A stretch of DNA of 64,000 nt from the NCBI GenBank assembly GCA_026122225.1, contig JANEZZ010001511.1:620001-684000 (forward strand). The letters are read 5' to 3'. Numbering within the stretch: position 1 is the first letter of the stretch; each line of letters begins with the position of its first letter. Below, piece after piece: positions 19,379-29,180 of this stretch. The translations under genes were made by a program, and so were the position numbers. Source of the stretch: Heloderma charlesbogerti. Its lineage: Eukaryota > Chordata > Lepidosauria > Squamata > Helodermatidae. Below the pieces are notes generated by a model. The model saw nothing but the letters and a program-made list of their open reading frames with translations, had not been told where the DNA came from and did no database searches.

Positions 19379-20184
19379 TAGGGATGTACGAAAGTCACTT
19401 ACCGTTTCGCGGATCTGCTTTGCGGTGGGGGAGGAGGCGCTCCATCCCTCCCCCCGGAATCCTCGATGGGGGGGAGGCGCTCCATCCCTCCCCCCGGAAT
19501 CCTGCCCAGCTGGCTCCGCTCCACGGGGATTCTGTGGAGCCTCTGGCTGGCTCCACAGAATCCCCGTGGAGCAGAGCCGGCAGACATCTGGCCACTGGGC
19601 AGCAGGGATGCAAATGGTGGCGGCTGTAGCCGCCACCGTTTGTGTCCCTGTACTTAACCGTGATAGGCTACGTAAATATTTACGTAGCCTATCACGGCAA
19701 AGTTAAAAAAAAACGCGTACGCAAATGGTGGTGGCTACGGCAGCCATTTGCGTAAAAATATTTACGTAGGCTAGAACGACGAAAAATAGTGAACACAAAT
19801 GACGGCCGCCGTAGCCGCCGCCATTTGCGTACGCTGTGCCCAGCCGCGGCCAGCCAGGAGACCAGCTGCCCCCACCCCCGCTGCCCCCGCCGCCCCTTCT
19901 GCCCCCACTGCCCCTTCTGCCGCCGCCGCCGCCCCCACCCCTGCCGCCGCCTCACCTTCCGCCACACATTCCACCGCTGCCGCACCTTCCACTGCTGCCG
20001 CCGCACCTGCTGCCGCCCCCGCCGCCGAAGCCTCTGCCGCATCCGCCCCAGGTGAGTGCTGTCCCGGGGGGTTCCACGGGGCAGGCGGGGGGACAGGAGG
20101 CCGTTCCACCACGGATTCCGGGGGGCCAAATGCCAGTGCATTTGGCCTCACTGGAATCCGTGGCAGAATTCTCTGCCATCCCTA
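19379..20184. mobile_element. hAT-like MITE B with alternating palindromes
   Basis: Starts TAGGGATGTACG and ends CTCTGCCATCCCTA, flanked by a perfect 8-bp duplication ACTCAGCA (19371-19378 and 20185-20192). The interior alternates two palindrome types: P1 around CAAATGGTGGCGG...CCGCCACC, and P2 around TGATAGGCTACGTAAAT. P2 occurs as a perfect 40-bp palindrome at 19658-19697 and a damaged half at 19745-19775. A GC-rich CCGCC run (19860-20050) makes long alanine/proline open frames that are not genes. A second dyad at 20119-20165 (GGCCAAATGCCAGTGCATTT) lies near the right end. It has no transposase. Confidence 0.88.
19658..19697. repeat. Perfect 40-bp palindrome without spacer
   Basis: The first half is CCGTGATAGGCTACGTAAAT and the second half its exact reverse complement. 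The same palindrome, with 0-3 mismatches, recurs at 27869-27902, 27971-28010, 28075-28114, 34190-34223 and 34262-34301. Confidence 0.95.
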
Positions 20185-20328
20185 ACTCAGCATGAGTTTT
20201 CCTCCACCTGCATTCTGGCCATCTCCCCTCTTACTTCATTGCCCTCGGCTCGGGTGTATACTAAGGAGCTGGCTGGGCTCTGCTCAGAGGGAGAGGGTGC
20301 TTGGGCTTGATCATGTCAACCGCCCGAG

Positions 20329-20880
20329 TCATCTCTGCATTCCACAGAGCGACCTGGGCAGGAGCACCAGCCGTATCAGCAGAAAAATCCTCCAGAGCCC
20401 TCTGGAATCCATCAGAATCCAGACGTGGACCATTTTAATAGGTCCCCCACCCTTGCAGAGGGGAAAGGCTGCCAAGAGTCTAAACCTCAGCAGGAAGTGA
20501 TCTGACCATGACAAAGGGACAGATGTTAATTTCTCCATTTTCAGCTCACCATCCTCCTGCCCAGTCGAGAAAACCAGATCAAGCGTGTGTCCTTTTACAT
20601 GTGCTGGGCCGATGATATGTTGGGACAGCCCCAAGGTTGTCATGGCGGCCATGAAGTCCTGAGCCACCCGGAAGTTGAGATCCCCCAGGACCATCATCCT
20701 AGCAGTCCTCAACACCAAGTCCGAGACCACCTCCGTCAGCTCAGGCAGGGAGTCTGATGGGCAGCAGGGTGGGTGGTACACCAGCAGAATCCCTAATCTG
20801 TCCGGGGTACCCAACACAAGGTACAAACACTCAAGATCTGCACTCGAATGAGCAGGAGAGAGAGGGATTGAATTCCACTG
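20329..20880 (-). pseudogene. L2 endonuclease, C-terminal half
   Basis: Translation shows the APE-type endonuclease of a non-LTR element: LLVYHPPCCPSDSLPELTEV, MMVLGDLNFRVAQDF (the GDxN motif holding a metal-binding Asp), GHTLDLVFSTG and SWSDHFLLRFRL (the SDH motif). The N-terminal half with the first catalytic residues is missing at the 5' truncation, about 20880. It continues the same L2 copy as the RT frame at 17670-18791. Confidence 0.82.
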
Positions 20881-22020
20881 TCTTCTTTTATCGTCTTTTT
20901 TGGCGATTTGTAAGTGGCCACCCTGTTTTCTATATGAGCTGCAGATGGGTGGGACTGGCATCTCTAGGGACCTCTTGGGGGGGGGCAGGTGGGAGTTGGC
21001 AGCTGATCATTGCTCCCATATTACATTTTGGTTAAGGAAATGCCGGCTGTCAATCAGAGCCAACTTCTCCCTCTGCTCTATTATTATAATGTCAGGAATA
21101 ACTCCATCAGACTCAGCAGAGGTATAAAGTGGCACAGCACAGACGAGATGACAATCAGGTCCCTCAGAATGGCTGAAATTGCTCCTTTTCAGTTTTAAGG
21201 CATGGGATTTGCATGGTTATGAAGTTCCAGATTATTGCTGCAAAGACCTCTGATTTATATTGCTTTGCCTTTCACCTTCCAAGGCTCCCGTGGCTGAGAG
21301 TGAGGTTTGATTATGATAATCTTTAGAATATCTTTTGATTCTCTCTCTTTCTCACCTGCTCTTTCACTGCCATTATTTCTTCTCCTACTTAGAAAAAAAT
21401 GTTTTAAGGAGTTAAAGAGCTGGAAAAGTGGACAGCAAGCATGAAAGAAACAGGACAAATAAATGAAGCAAATTAAGAAGAGAAACGTTTGTGAATAAAC
21501 ACGTGTTAAGAACGGGGACACATTTTTCATGTCTCATCCAAGGACATTCTTATCCAAAGATTAAATTACTCAATCTTTCTTTGAAAGAAACCAACATTCT
21601 ACTGAGACTCATGCTGTCAAGAGTGACAAAAATGCTGCCAGTTTTATAGATAAAAATCTTAGTACTTTCATGAGATCCTATTATGCGTGTTAGGGAAGCG
21701 GGACTGGAAGAAGAAAGTGGTGGCTTGTTTTGCTGTTTTGTTGTTGTTGATTGTTGTTGTTTTTGACTCCACTAATGCAATATATAGGGAAAGAGTGAGA
21801 TTTTTAAAATCTGTTTGGGATGAGTCCATATTCAAAGGTATCAGTATGACAAACTATAATTAACACCAGAAGAACTGAAGAGGTTTTAGAGAATGTTCAT
21901 CAGCATAATTAAAAATGAGCATTTGGCTGTTACTAATTTCCTTTGTAATTAAAGCTATTGCTTGTTTGAGCCAAAGAGAAAAAAAGGCCAGTTTAGAGAC
22001 AAAATGACTTTGGTAGAATG
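20881..22020. other. Unique-looking region; candidate conserved noncoding DNA near 21020-21250
   Basis: Around 21045 the phrase GGCTGTCAATCAGAGCC (a PBX/MEIS-like TGTCAATCA site) and around 21208 GGGATTTGCATGG (octamer-like POU site) occur in non-repetitive DNA. The rest (21250-22020) is AT-rich with (TTG) runs at 21735-21760. Confidence 0.35.
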
Positions 22021-22022
22021 GC

Positions 22023-22090
22023 ATACACCAACCTTCCCCAAACCTGGTGCCCCTAGATGTGTTCGACCGCAACTCCCATCATTCCCAGCC
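22023..22090. mobile_element. Half copy of the CAGCCTTCCCCAACC MITE
   Basis: CCAACCTTCCCCAAACCTGG then TGCCCCTAGATGTGTTCGAC; the left arm only, directly abutting a CR1 fragment. Confidence 0.7.
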
Positions 22091-22093
22091 AGA

Positions 22094-22397
22094 GAGGAAG
22101 GCCAGCATCTCTTCTTAATCATCCCAAAATGCAGGACATGGAATGATGGGCTCAAGTTACAGGAAGCCAGATTCCGGCTGAACATCAGGAGAAACTTCCT
22201 GTCTGTTAGAGCAATATGACAATGGAACCAATTACCTAGGGAGGTGGTGGGCTTTCCCACACTGGAGGCATTCAAGATGAGGCTGGACAGCCATCTGTTG
22301 GGGATGCTCTGACTTGGATTCCTGCACTGAGCAGGGGGTTGGACTCGATGGTATTGTAGGCCCCTTCCAACCCAACCATTCTATGATTCTATGAAAG
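22094..22397 (+). mobile_element. CR1 LINE 3' fragment
   Basis: Matches 11990-12325: GAGGAAGGCCAGCATCTCTT, GCTGAACATCAGGAGAAACT, GACTCGATGGTATTGTAGGC, ending in two TTCTATGA octamers. The C-terminal ORF2 frame has a stop after the equivalent of TVRAI. Confidence 0.92.
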
Positions 22398-22925
22398 ACT
22401 GGCAGACTCCAGTGGTGGCAGTCTGTTAAATACCACTCCTGCAAACTACTCCTTCGTTCTGTGGAACTTGCAATGAAGCAAAGCTCAGGGAATTGTGCCC
22501 AATGAGTAAAGGGGGGGGGGCTTCAACCTGAGTTTGGTTTTGGATGCGCTCATCTACTCTTTGTGTTCCCGCTGTGAATAAATGATGGGAGTTTCAGTTC
22601 AATACATCTGGAGGGCACCTGTAAATAAAGAGAAGAGCATTTGATTATGATTCTAGAATTGTGTAAAAGAAGAAGAGGTTAGCTTTCCCTGGATAAGGAT
22701 GGAGGAATTCCCAGCTGCCTACACAACAAAGACATGGTTAAGCCTCAGAGGGCCAAATGACCTGTTGTGTTAGATATGTGCGTTGCCTTGTGTGATGACT
22801 TTCTTTTACTTTAAACAAAAGCTGCCAGGGGTGGGGAAGAAGAGAACCAGGATCAGGACCGCAGTTTGGGAGAGGCTTTTAAAACTCTTTCTTCTCATGC
22901 CATGCTCCCAGTGCCATCAGCACAG
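22398..22925. other. Unassigned, with a MITE end at about 22584-22622
   Basis: GATGGGAGTTTCAGTTCAAT then ACATCTGGAGGGCACCTG resembles the right arm of the CAGCCTTCCCCAACC family. The remainder is unassigned. Confidence 0.45.
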
Positions 22926-23290
22926 GATTGCCTGTTACAAATCGGCGGAAAAGAGGAAATACACAGTCCAAAAAGAGGACCAAAGAGGACAGTGATTTGC
23001 ATAAACTTTGCACAAGTTACTTTACATGTATAGCAGCATGTTTAGAAATAATTTCTATAATTGAAATAGAAATGCAATACATGTCTCCATAAGTGTGCCT
23101 TATGAAGACTGTGACCAGGTGACCTGTGTGCCTGCTGTTCACTCTGCTGCACAGGTGCAACTTCAAGGCCTCCCTTCTTATGGGTCCTTATCTTTAAACT
23201 GGATTTGGACTGGTCAGCCCTTCAAATAGAGGACACCTTCAAATAGAGGTCTGTCATTTGTAAAGCAGGACACATGGCCACTCTATAGTA
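22926..23290 (+). mobile_element. hAT-like repeat, family TAGGGTGGCCA (copy 2)
   Basis: Contains AAAGAGGACAGTGATTTGCA, GTGACCAGGTGACCTGTGTG, CTGGTCAGCCCTTCAAATAG, and ends CATGGCCACTCTA. In tandem-like succession with the next copy. Confidence 0.65.
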
Positions 23291-23334
23291 GTGACGATAG
23301 CAGCTTAGCTCCGGCACAAGCGGCAGCTTAGAAT

Positions 23335-23706
23335 GGCCACTTATGAATTGCCAAAAAAGAGGATAAAAGAGGACACCAGTTTGCTTAAAATTGGCATATG
23401 CTCATTTATATGTATAGGTGCAAATTTAGAAATAATTATTATGATTCAAATAGACATCTCCCCATAGTGTGGGAGACTGTGACCACTTGTCCGCCTGTGT
23501 GCCTTGCTCAGCCTGCTATTCAGGTGCTGTTGATGGGCGACTTCAAGGCCCAGATCATCCTGCTGGTGGTTTTTTATCTTTAAACTGGACTTGGACTGGA
23601 CAGCCCTTCAAATAAAGGACACCTTCAAAATAGGAGACAGTCCTCTGGCATCCCTTCAAATGGAGGATTGGACTGTCCTCTGTAAAAGAGGATAGCTGGC
23701 CACCCT
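23335..23706 (+). mobile_element. hAT-like repeat, family TAGGGTGGCCA (copy 3)
   Basis: Contains AAAGAGGACACCAGTTTGCT, GGCATATGCTCATTTATATG, GATGGGCGACTTCAAGG, GGACAGCCCTTCAAATAAAG, and the best right end AGCTGGCCACCCTA. About 370 bp. Confidence 0.7.
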
Positions 23707-23945
23707 ATGGCAGGTTCAGGGAGGTGATTTTCATCAGGACTTTTGTGAAGGGCAAAAGAGTTTTTAAAAAATATTTCCCCTATTTATCTTGACCCTGATC
23801 AGCCCCGCTGCAATTTACAAATAAAAATGAAAGAAGCAAACTAAAGAACACGTTCAGGGTATTTGCTGTGCGGCCCTTACTTCATGTCTTTAAACCAGGG
23901 TTTTGTTTTGTGGGTGACGGTGGTAGTGGGACAGACTGAGAGAGA

Positions 23946-24282
23946 GGGCTCCTTCACAGAAGTTTGCAGGCTCTTTACATGATGCAGTGACCCTGCCATG
24001 ACCCTCCTGCACTAAATGCCCTTTGTTCCGTTTTTAAATAGATCGCAGATAATGAGCTACCCAGTTACCCTGTTGTGTTCCGCTTGAGTTCCCTCCGTGA
24101 AAAGAGGAATAGTGGCAAGAAGAGGAGTGAGATCATTGAAAGATAAAGTGGAAGACTCATATAAGGGGCGGGGGGGAGAAAAGGAAGCACATGTAAAAGG
24201 AGTCAGTTGTGATCCTACATTTAAAACGGAAGCAGAAAGCCCCATTTTAAATGCAGGATTTTAGGCTGGTGTAGAAATAACC
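23946..24282. mobile_element. Harbinger-like MITE (copy 2)
   Basis: GGGCTCCTTCACAG start and GGCTGGTGTAGAAATAACC end. The interior shares GATAATGAGCTACC and TTCCGCTTGAGTTCCCTCCG with 8988-9361. Ends are more worn and the target duplication is unclear. Confidence 0.65.
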
Positions 24283-25174
24283 AGAAACTTCCTCCTGAGA
24301 CCCTGCTACTAGTCAGAGTAGATGGACCAGAGATGCAACTGGATATATGGCGGCTTCCGATGCTCATCAGTTGTAGATTGAAAAAACAAACAAACAAACC
24401 TACAAAAGGAAGATCAGGATTTAAAGATTCAATTCCTTTCCAGCTTAGCAATAGAAACCTATCTGAAGGCTGCGCTTAAATTAATAAATACATTCAGTCA
24501 GTGCTGCCGTGTGTGTGTGTGTGTTTGTGTGTGTGTGTGATGACTCAGCATTTGGGGGCATTTTCTCTTGTAGAAAGGGTACCAAGTATTCACAAGATAA
24601 TTTGCATCTTACAAAATGTTTGCCTCTAGACAAGATTTTTCTTAATACGTTGATGACTCCAAAAAGAAACATTACAATGAATTTGTGGATGTGGTGTTTC
24701 GGGTGGCCAACTGATCAGAATGGTGAGCTCTTGTGCCTTTAACAGCAGCTTGACATGCAGAAATTAGCCAGTGAAGGTTTTCATGACACAGAGAGTGTCA
24801 CTTGCACATAAAGCTCTGTTAAAAGCACAGCTAGAGTGGTCAGCTGAAAAATTGGCACTTCGCTCTATGTACCTTCCACATGTACTCCCCCCCAACAAGG
24901 TTGCCAACTATTCATTTGGCTCCTGTAATGGTGCCCTTAACAGCAGCTTGGTGGGCAGACATTAGAAGGAGATGGTGTTTCTCTCCAGCTTTTGAAAATC
25001 TTCTCCTGGTAATATTTGGTATTATTTGTACAAATAATAAATAAAAACTGCACGTCAGATTACTGCTAGTCAGTTGGCAATCCTCCTGCTTGTAGAGTTA
25101 CCAGATCCATAACCTTAAAACAAAAGGACCTAATTTTACATTTCAGTCCATTCTGAGAGCAGCACACCATATAT
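24283..25174. other. Unassigned, with (GT)n at 24509-24538
   Basis: One dinucleotide microsatellite. The near-repeat CCTTTAACAGCAGCTTG (24737) and CCCTTAACAGCAGCTTG (24934) suggests an unclassified repeat pair of about 200 bp. No gene recognised. Confidence 0.4.
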
Positions 25175-25298
25175 TAGCCTCCACTCCAGAAGTTTTGGAC
25201 TTCAACTCCCATCAGCCATAGCCAGCTTGGCCAATGGTCAGGAATGCTGAGAGCTGTAGTCTAAAACGTCTGGAGGGAACAAGATTGGGGAAGTCTGC
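25175..25298. mobile_element. Palindromic MITE, family CAGCCTTCCCCAACC (diverged)
   Basis: CTTCAACTCCCATCAGCCAT and its right-arm counterpart GCTGAGAGCTGTAGTCTAAA; ends AAGATTGGGGAAGTCTG. Confidence 0.75.
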
Positions 25299-25337
25299 CA
25301 AATATCCTAACAGTGAACTCAGTTCTCCGAGTGCCAG

Positions 25338-25480
25338 TCCTTATCATAGGATCATAGAGTTGGAAGAGGCCATTTAAGCCATTGCGTCCAGCCCTGTGCT
25401 CAGTGCAGGAATCCAGTTTACAGCATCCCAGATGACTGTCCAGTCTCTGCTTGAATAACTCTAGCAATCAAAAGCCCACC
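25338..25480 (-). mobile_element. CR1-like LINE 3' end
   Basis: On the plus strand it reads CATAGGATCATAGAGTTGGA, AGAGGCCATTTAAGCC, then GTCCAGTCTCTGCTTGAATA: the classic inverted CR1 tail including the terminal ATCATAGA units. Confidence 0.85.
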
Positions 25481-25489
25481 GCCTCCTAT

Positions 25490-25742
25490 CTTATGTAGTC
25501 GAAACAGCACCATCTACACACAAGTGGGATGTATCAATAGACTCGGAGAAGCTCCAAGGTTTGCAGGAGTACAAAAAAATTGGGGGGGGGGCATAAAGGA
25601 GAGGGAAACCCAAATATGCAGAAACCCAAAACAGCCCAGTGAAGACTGGGCATCTTCAGTGGCCACAGAATACTGGCTGACTCTTGTGGGAGAATAAACA
25701 AAACTAGGTGGAAGGGGGAGCAGAATGGAGTATCCCAAACGG
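25490..25742 (+). repeat. Dispersed repeat, copy 1 of 2 (ACAGCACCATC type)
   Basis: CTTATGTAGTCGAAACAGCA, AACAGCCCAGTGAAGACTGG, CAGTGGCCACAGAATACTGG and GGAGCAGAATGGAGTAT match 55430-55665 in the same order and orientation. Class unknown. Confidence 0.65.
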
Positions 25743-26311
25743 GTGCATGCTATTCTGCAGCATTATGTTGCAGGTCCCACTTATACTGTTATTGTATTTA
25801 TTGTTCAAGCTCTGTGGTTGTGGAGCTGGTTGGTTCCTGGAAGGGAGACCGCATGAAGCCCCACCTGAGCTGTCCTGAGATTTTCAAGTAAGGGTGGGAG
25901 ATGAGCGTAATACATAAAATAAAATATTAATAGCCACACCTATGCAGATTTTATATTTTCTTGAATTTACATGATGATGTCCTACAGTCACAAGCTTGGC
26001 TTTGGAAAGCAACCTAAACGCTCCCCCCTCCCCTTCATCTTGTGGTCTTTGTTGTGATTGCAGCTTTGTGAAATAGGTCACACTTGTCATTCTCATTTGA
26101 TGAACGGGAATCTGAGACCAAGACTTGCCCAGAGCCTGCCAGAGCCCACCCAGGCTTGTACTGACAGCCTGCTGACACCCCCCACCCCCACCCTTGCATA
26201 TATATGAATGTCCACTCCTTCTGTAGCAGTTGAGATTACCAAGGTATTAACTGAGCAATATTGCAGCCTTGGATTTCCATTGGTATCCATGCTACATAGG
26301 CGTTGTTTAAG
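25743..26311. other. Unassigned
   Basis: Short G/C tracts. No gene or repeat recognised with confidence. Confidence 0.35.
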
Positions 26312-26475
26312 ATACCACCATACTTAGCATTTACATCATGCTTCCTGCGTGTTCAAAACACATTCTTTAATGTTATTTCAGTAATCCTCATAACAGCCAG
26401 TAAGGTAGATCCGTATTGTTATCCCCATATGACAGATGGAGAGTTGAGGCATAATGGCTTGCCTAAGGCCACCTA
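26312..26475 (+). mobile_element. MIR-like (CORE-SINE) fragment
   Basis: Reads CAGTAATCCTCATAACAGCC, AGTAAGGTAGATCCG, TATCCCCATATGACAGATGG and CTTGCCTAAGGCCACCTAG, the wording of the amniote MIR/L2-tail SINE. A second fragment is at 58806-59015. Confidence 0.75.
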
Positions 26476-26479
26476 GTAA

Positions 26480-26568
26480 AGAATACCGTGTGTTTTAGTG
26501 GTTGGAGTGCAAGACTAGGAGCAGGGTTCAAACCTCCCCTCTGCCATGAAGCTCACTGAGTGATAGGG
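26480..26568 (+). mobile_element. tRNA-type SINE, head fragment
   Basis: TTTTAGTGGTTGGAGTGCAA, GACTAGGAGCAGGGTTCAAA, CCATGAAGCTCACTGAGTGA: the same head as the full copy at 26818-27066, cut at about 26568 where a TAGGGTGGCCAGATG end (26569) begins. Confidence 0.7.
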
Positions 26569-26645
26569 TGGCCAGATGCAAAAGAGGACATGGCCCCTCC
26601 ACCTTTAATGATGTAGAAGAGGGAATTTCAGCAAATGCAGGTAAA
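26569..26645 (+). mobile_element. End fragment of the TAGGGTGGCCA family
   Basis: TAGGGTGGCCAGATGCAAAA then GAGGACATGGCCCCTCC; only the left end. Confidence 0.5.
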
Positions 26646-26817
26646 CCCTAGCAATGAGGTAAGCCGAGCGAGCCTCCCTCAGGATGTACTTCTGCTGCGC
26701 AGGCACTGTGAAGAAATGTGATTGTGGTTCTGTGAGGTTTACTTCATGAGGGCTCTGTGAAGCTACAGTGTAAGTAGGCCTGAGGCCTTGTTTCATTGTT
26801 CATTGTTTCATTGTTCA

Positions 26818-27066
26818 TTGAGAGCCAGTGTGGTGTAGTGGCGAGAGTGTTGGACTGGGAGCCGGGAGATCCGGGTTCTAGTCCCCACTTGGCCATGGAA
26901 GCTCACTGGGTGACTTTGGGCCAGTCACACACTCTCAGCCCAACCTACCTCACAGGGTTGTTGTTGTGAGGATAAAATGGAGAGGAGGATGATAATGTAA
27001 GCCGCCTTGGGTTCCTTGCAAGAGGAAAAAAGGCGGGATAGAAATGCAATAAATAAATAAATAAAT
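26818..27066 (+). mobile_element. tRNA-derived SINE, full length
   Basis: Begins GAGAGCCAGTGTGGTGTAGT, A-box-like TGGCGAGAGTGTTGG, B-box GGTTCTAGTCC. The body GCTCACTGGGTGACTTTGGG, CCAGTCACACACTCTCAGCC and CTACCTCACAGGGTTGTTGT is followed by the tail GCGGGATAGAAATGCAATAA and (AAAT)n. The tail resembles L2-type LINE ends, suggesting L2 machinery mobilised it. A reverse copy is at 55190-55420. Confidence 0.85.
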
Positions 27067-27645
27067 ATTGTCAAAGGCCTGTGTAGTATTTGCCCAGCCA
27101 GATTCTGAAGGGGGAGAGAGAGAGAGACAATCGCTTTGAATATTGTTAAATGGGGCCTGGATCAGGTAAATTCAGTTCTGATTGGCTGGGGATTCTAGCC
27201 AGGTGAAGAAGAGCGGATGGGAAATGACAGTTAAGGTACGGCAGTTGACCGGAGCTGAGTCTGAGGGAGTCTGTGGAGAGAGAGGGAGAAGGTCTGGTGG
27301 TTGGCTGCATAGTGTCGTAAAAAGGACTAGGAGAAAGCTGAGGAAAATTTGAATAGCTAAGGTTTGGACACTATGCTATCCTTTCTCTGTGGGATAACCT
27401 TAGGTCTCTGGTGATGACGAGGAGCAGGGAGCGGGGGGCTGTGTTATGCCAAGAGGCTGCCCTAAGATCTTGCTAGAGGAAGGTTATACAAGCAGGCAAT
27501 AAAACTCTAGATAAAATGTTCAAGCGGCCAGTAATACAACAGGAGGAGCTTAGGTGTCAGAGGAAGACTGTACCCAGAAGCTGGACCTGGTTGTAAGGGT
27601 ATTTGGCTGAGGTGGAGGTTTAGGGAATTTGGCCTGAGGTAAAAC

Positions 27646-28324
27646 TAGGGATGTCAGAGAATTCCGCCACGGATCTCTGTGAAGCTGAATGCCAGTGCAT
27701 TTGGCCCCCCGAAATCTGCGGCGGAAAGAAGCCTCCCGCCCACCACCCCGCGAAAGGCACGTGAAATGGAGCACTTACCTGGTGCCCTTCGCGCTGCTTT
27801 GCGAATGGCGGCCGCGTCTGCGGCCACCATTCGCTTCCCCATTTAGGCCGCCGTAAGTATTTTTGCTGTGATAGGCTACGTAAGTATTTACGTAGCCTAT
27901 CATGGCCAAAAAAAAAGGGAACGCAAATGGTGGCCACCGTAACCGCCGCCATTTGCATTCCTGTTTTTTGCCGTGATAGGCTACATAAATATTTATGTAG
28001 CTTATCACGGCAAAAAAAGGGAACACAAATCTTGGCTGCTGTGGCCGCCACCATTTGCGTTCCTCTTTTTTTTGCCGTGATAAGCTACGTAAATATTTAC
28101 ATAGCCTATCATGGCCAAAAACATGAACGCAAATGGCGGCTGCCATAGCCGCCACCATTTGCATCCACAGGCTCCAGACGCCTGTGAATGCACCCGGCCG
28201 GTGGCTCCACGGAGTTGCCGTGGAGCGGAGCCGGCCGAGTTAGGATTTTGGGGGGAAGTGCAGAGCGCCTCCCCCCACCGCAAATCACCCCTGCACAAAG
28301 GTAAGTGTCTTTCGTACATCCCTA
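27646..28324. mobile_element. hAT-like MITE C with alternating palindromes
   Basis: Starts TAGGGATGTCAGAGAATTCC and ends TTTCGTACATCCCTA, flanked by GGTAAAAC (27638-27645) and GGTAAAAG (28325-28332), 7 of 8 matching. The interior is a regular alternation P1-P2-P1-P2-P1-P2-P1: P1 is CGCAAATGGCGGC-type dyads (around 27792, 27920, 28025, 28130), P2 is TGATAGGCTACGTAA-type palindromes (27869-27902, 27971-28010, 28075-28114). It is in the opposite orientation to MITE B. No coding capacity. Confidence 0.88.
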
Positions 28325-28463
28325 GGTAAAAGAAATCCTTAGAGGCTTGTAATAGCAACAGTCTCTCTTGAGTCCTAAAAAAATGTCACTAAGCAGTTTT
28401 TTGAAAACCCCGAAGTAAATATTAGTAATCCCTCATGCACAAAATATCCCTTTAATAAATTAG

Positions 28464-28554
28464 GGTGCAGTCCTATGCCTGTTTAGATGCTGGCTGAGGA
28501 ATGCTGGGAGTTGTAGGACTTTTCCTGTCTAAACATGTATAGGATTGCACCTTT
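28464..28554. mobile_element. Palindromic MITE, family GCAATCCTATGCATGTTTAG (short)
   Basis: GGGTGCAGTCCTATGCCTGT to AAACATGTATAGGATTGCAC, with the inner GCTGGGAGTTGTAGGACTTT. Confidence 0.78.
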
Positions 28555-28650
28555 ACTTGTCTAATTGTTTAACTTATCTGTAGTATCAGTGCCCATCTCA
28601 CGCTTAAGTCTCTTATACCAGCTATTGGGAGGTTTTAAAGTATTCTAACA

Positions 28651-29180
28651 GAATTGGTGGCAGTAGGAAAGGGTCAGCTTGTGGAACTCTTGAGTTATAG
28701 GGGCCAAGTTCCTTAGGCCCTGAAATATAGGCATTTGTTATAAATAAGAAACCCCATAATGAGACTGCCCAGTGAAGGAGCAATTTCCTCATAGGTGGTG
28801 GCAGTAATGGGGAGTGGAAATCCCCTAAAGGCACCATTACTGAGAAGAACTTGTCCTGTCCTGTGTAGCCACATCAGATGATGGGGATATGTGGAATCCC
28901 CCCTCCCCCCCGATGACCTTAAATTGCAGGTAGGCTCAGATGGGCAAAGGTGGTGGCAAACATTTCTTGAAGGTAAGTTTGAAAAGACACTTTATGAATG
29001 AGTGGATGGATATGCCACCTTTCAATTTCAAATTGCCATGGGAGCTTACAAATAAAATAATTGAAAAGGATGTGAGCAACGAAGTCAAAAACAGAAGGTA
29101 AAAAGCATAAAAACAACTAACAATGGTTTAAAGGCTTGGGACAATAAAAAGGTCTCCTGGTGCGGGGAGAACATTCCATA
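28651..29180. other. Unassigned
   Basis: If the LTR call at 27069 is right, this would be its degraded downstream leader. I see no gene. Confidence 0.3.

Larger units (their letters stand above)
17438..20880 (-). mobile_element. L2-type LINE, 5'-truncated and interrupted
   Basis: A minus-strand non-LTR retrotransposon of the L2/CR1 superfamily. Its 3' end is at about 17438, with the tail TTTCTATACCGCCCAATAGC, CGAAGCTCTCTGGGCG on the plus strand. From right to left it contains the endonuclease C-terminal half (20329-20880), a linker (18910-19370 and 20193-20330), then the reverse transcriptase and C-terminal domain (17670-18791). An 806-bp MITE (19379-20184) splits the linker with a perfect duplication, and a MITE remnant (18840-18875) and deletion lie just upstream of the RT block. 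L2 elements need the full endonuclease for mobility; the N-terminal half is missing here, so this copy is dead. Confidence 0.88.
27069..28650 (+). mobile_element. Possible decayed LTR, split by MITEs
   Basis: Starts TGTCAAAGGCCTG, carries a poly(A) signal (CAATAAAACTC at about 27500), and ends near TTCTAACA followed by AGAATTGGTGGCAG, which resembles the start of a primer-binding region in some vertebrate endogenous retroviruses. Subtracting the MITEs at 27646-28324 and 28464-28554 leaves about 800 bp, a plausible LTR length. No partner LTR or internal gene is seen, so this remains tentative. Confidence 0.3.

Noticed and set aside
19799..20195. Long overlapping alanine/proline-rich open frames on both strands
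   Set aside because: They come from the CCGCC-rich interior of MITE B. No domain, no start context, and all frames are open because of composition.
25800..25905. 5S rRNA-like phrase GGAAGGGAGACCGCATGAAG
   Set aside because: Only about 20 bases resemble 5S. Too short to call.
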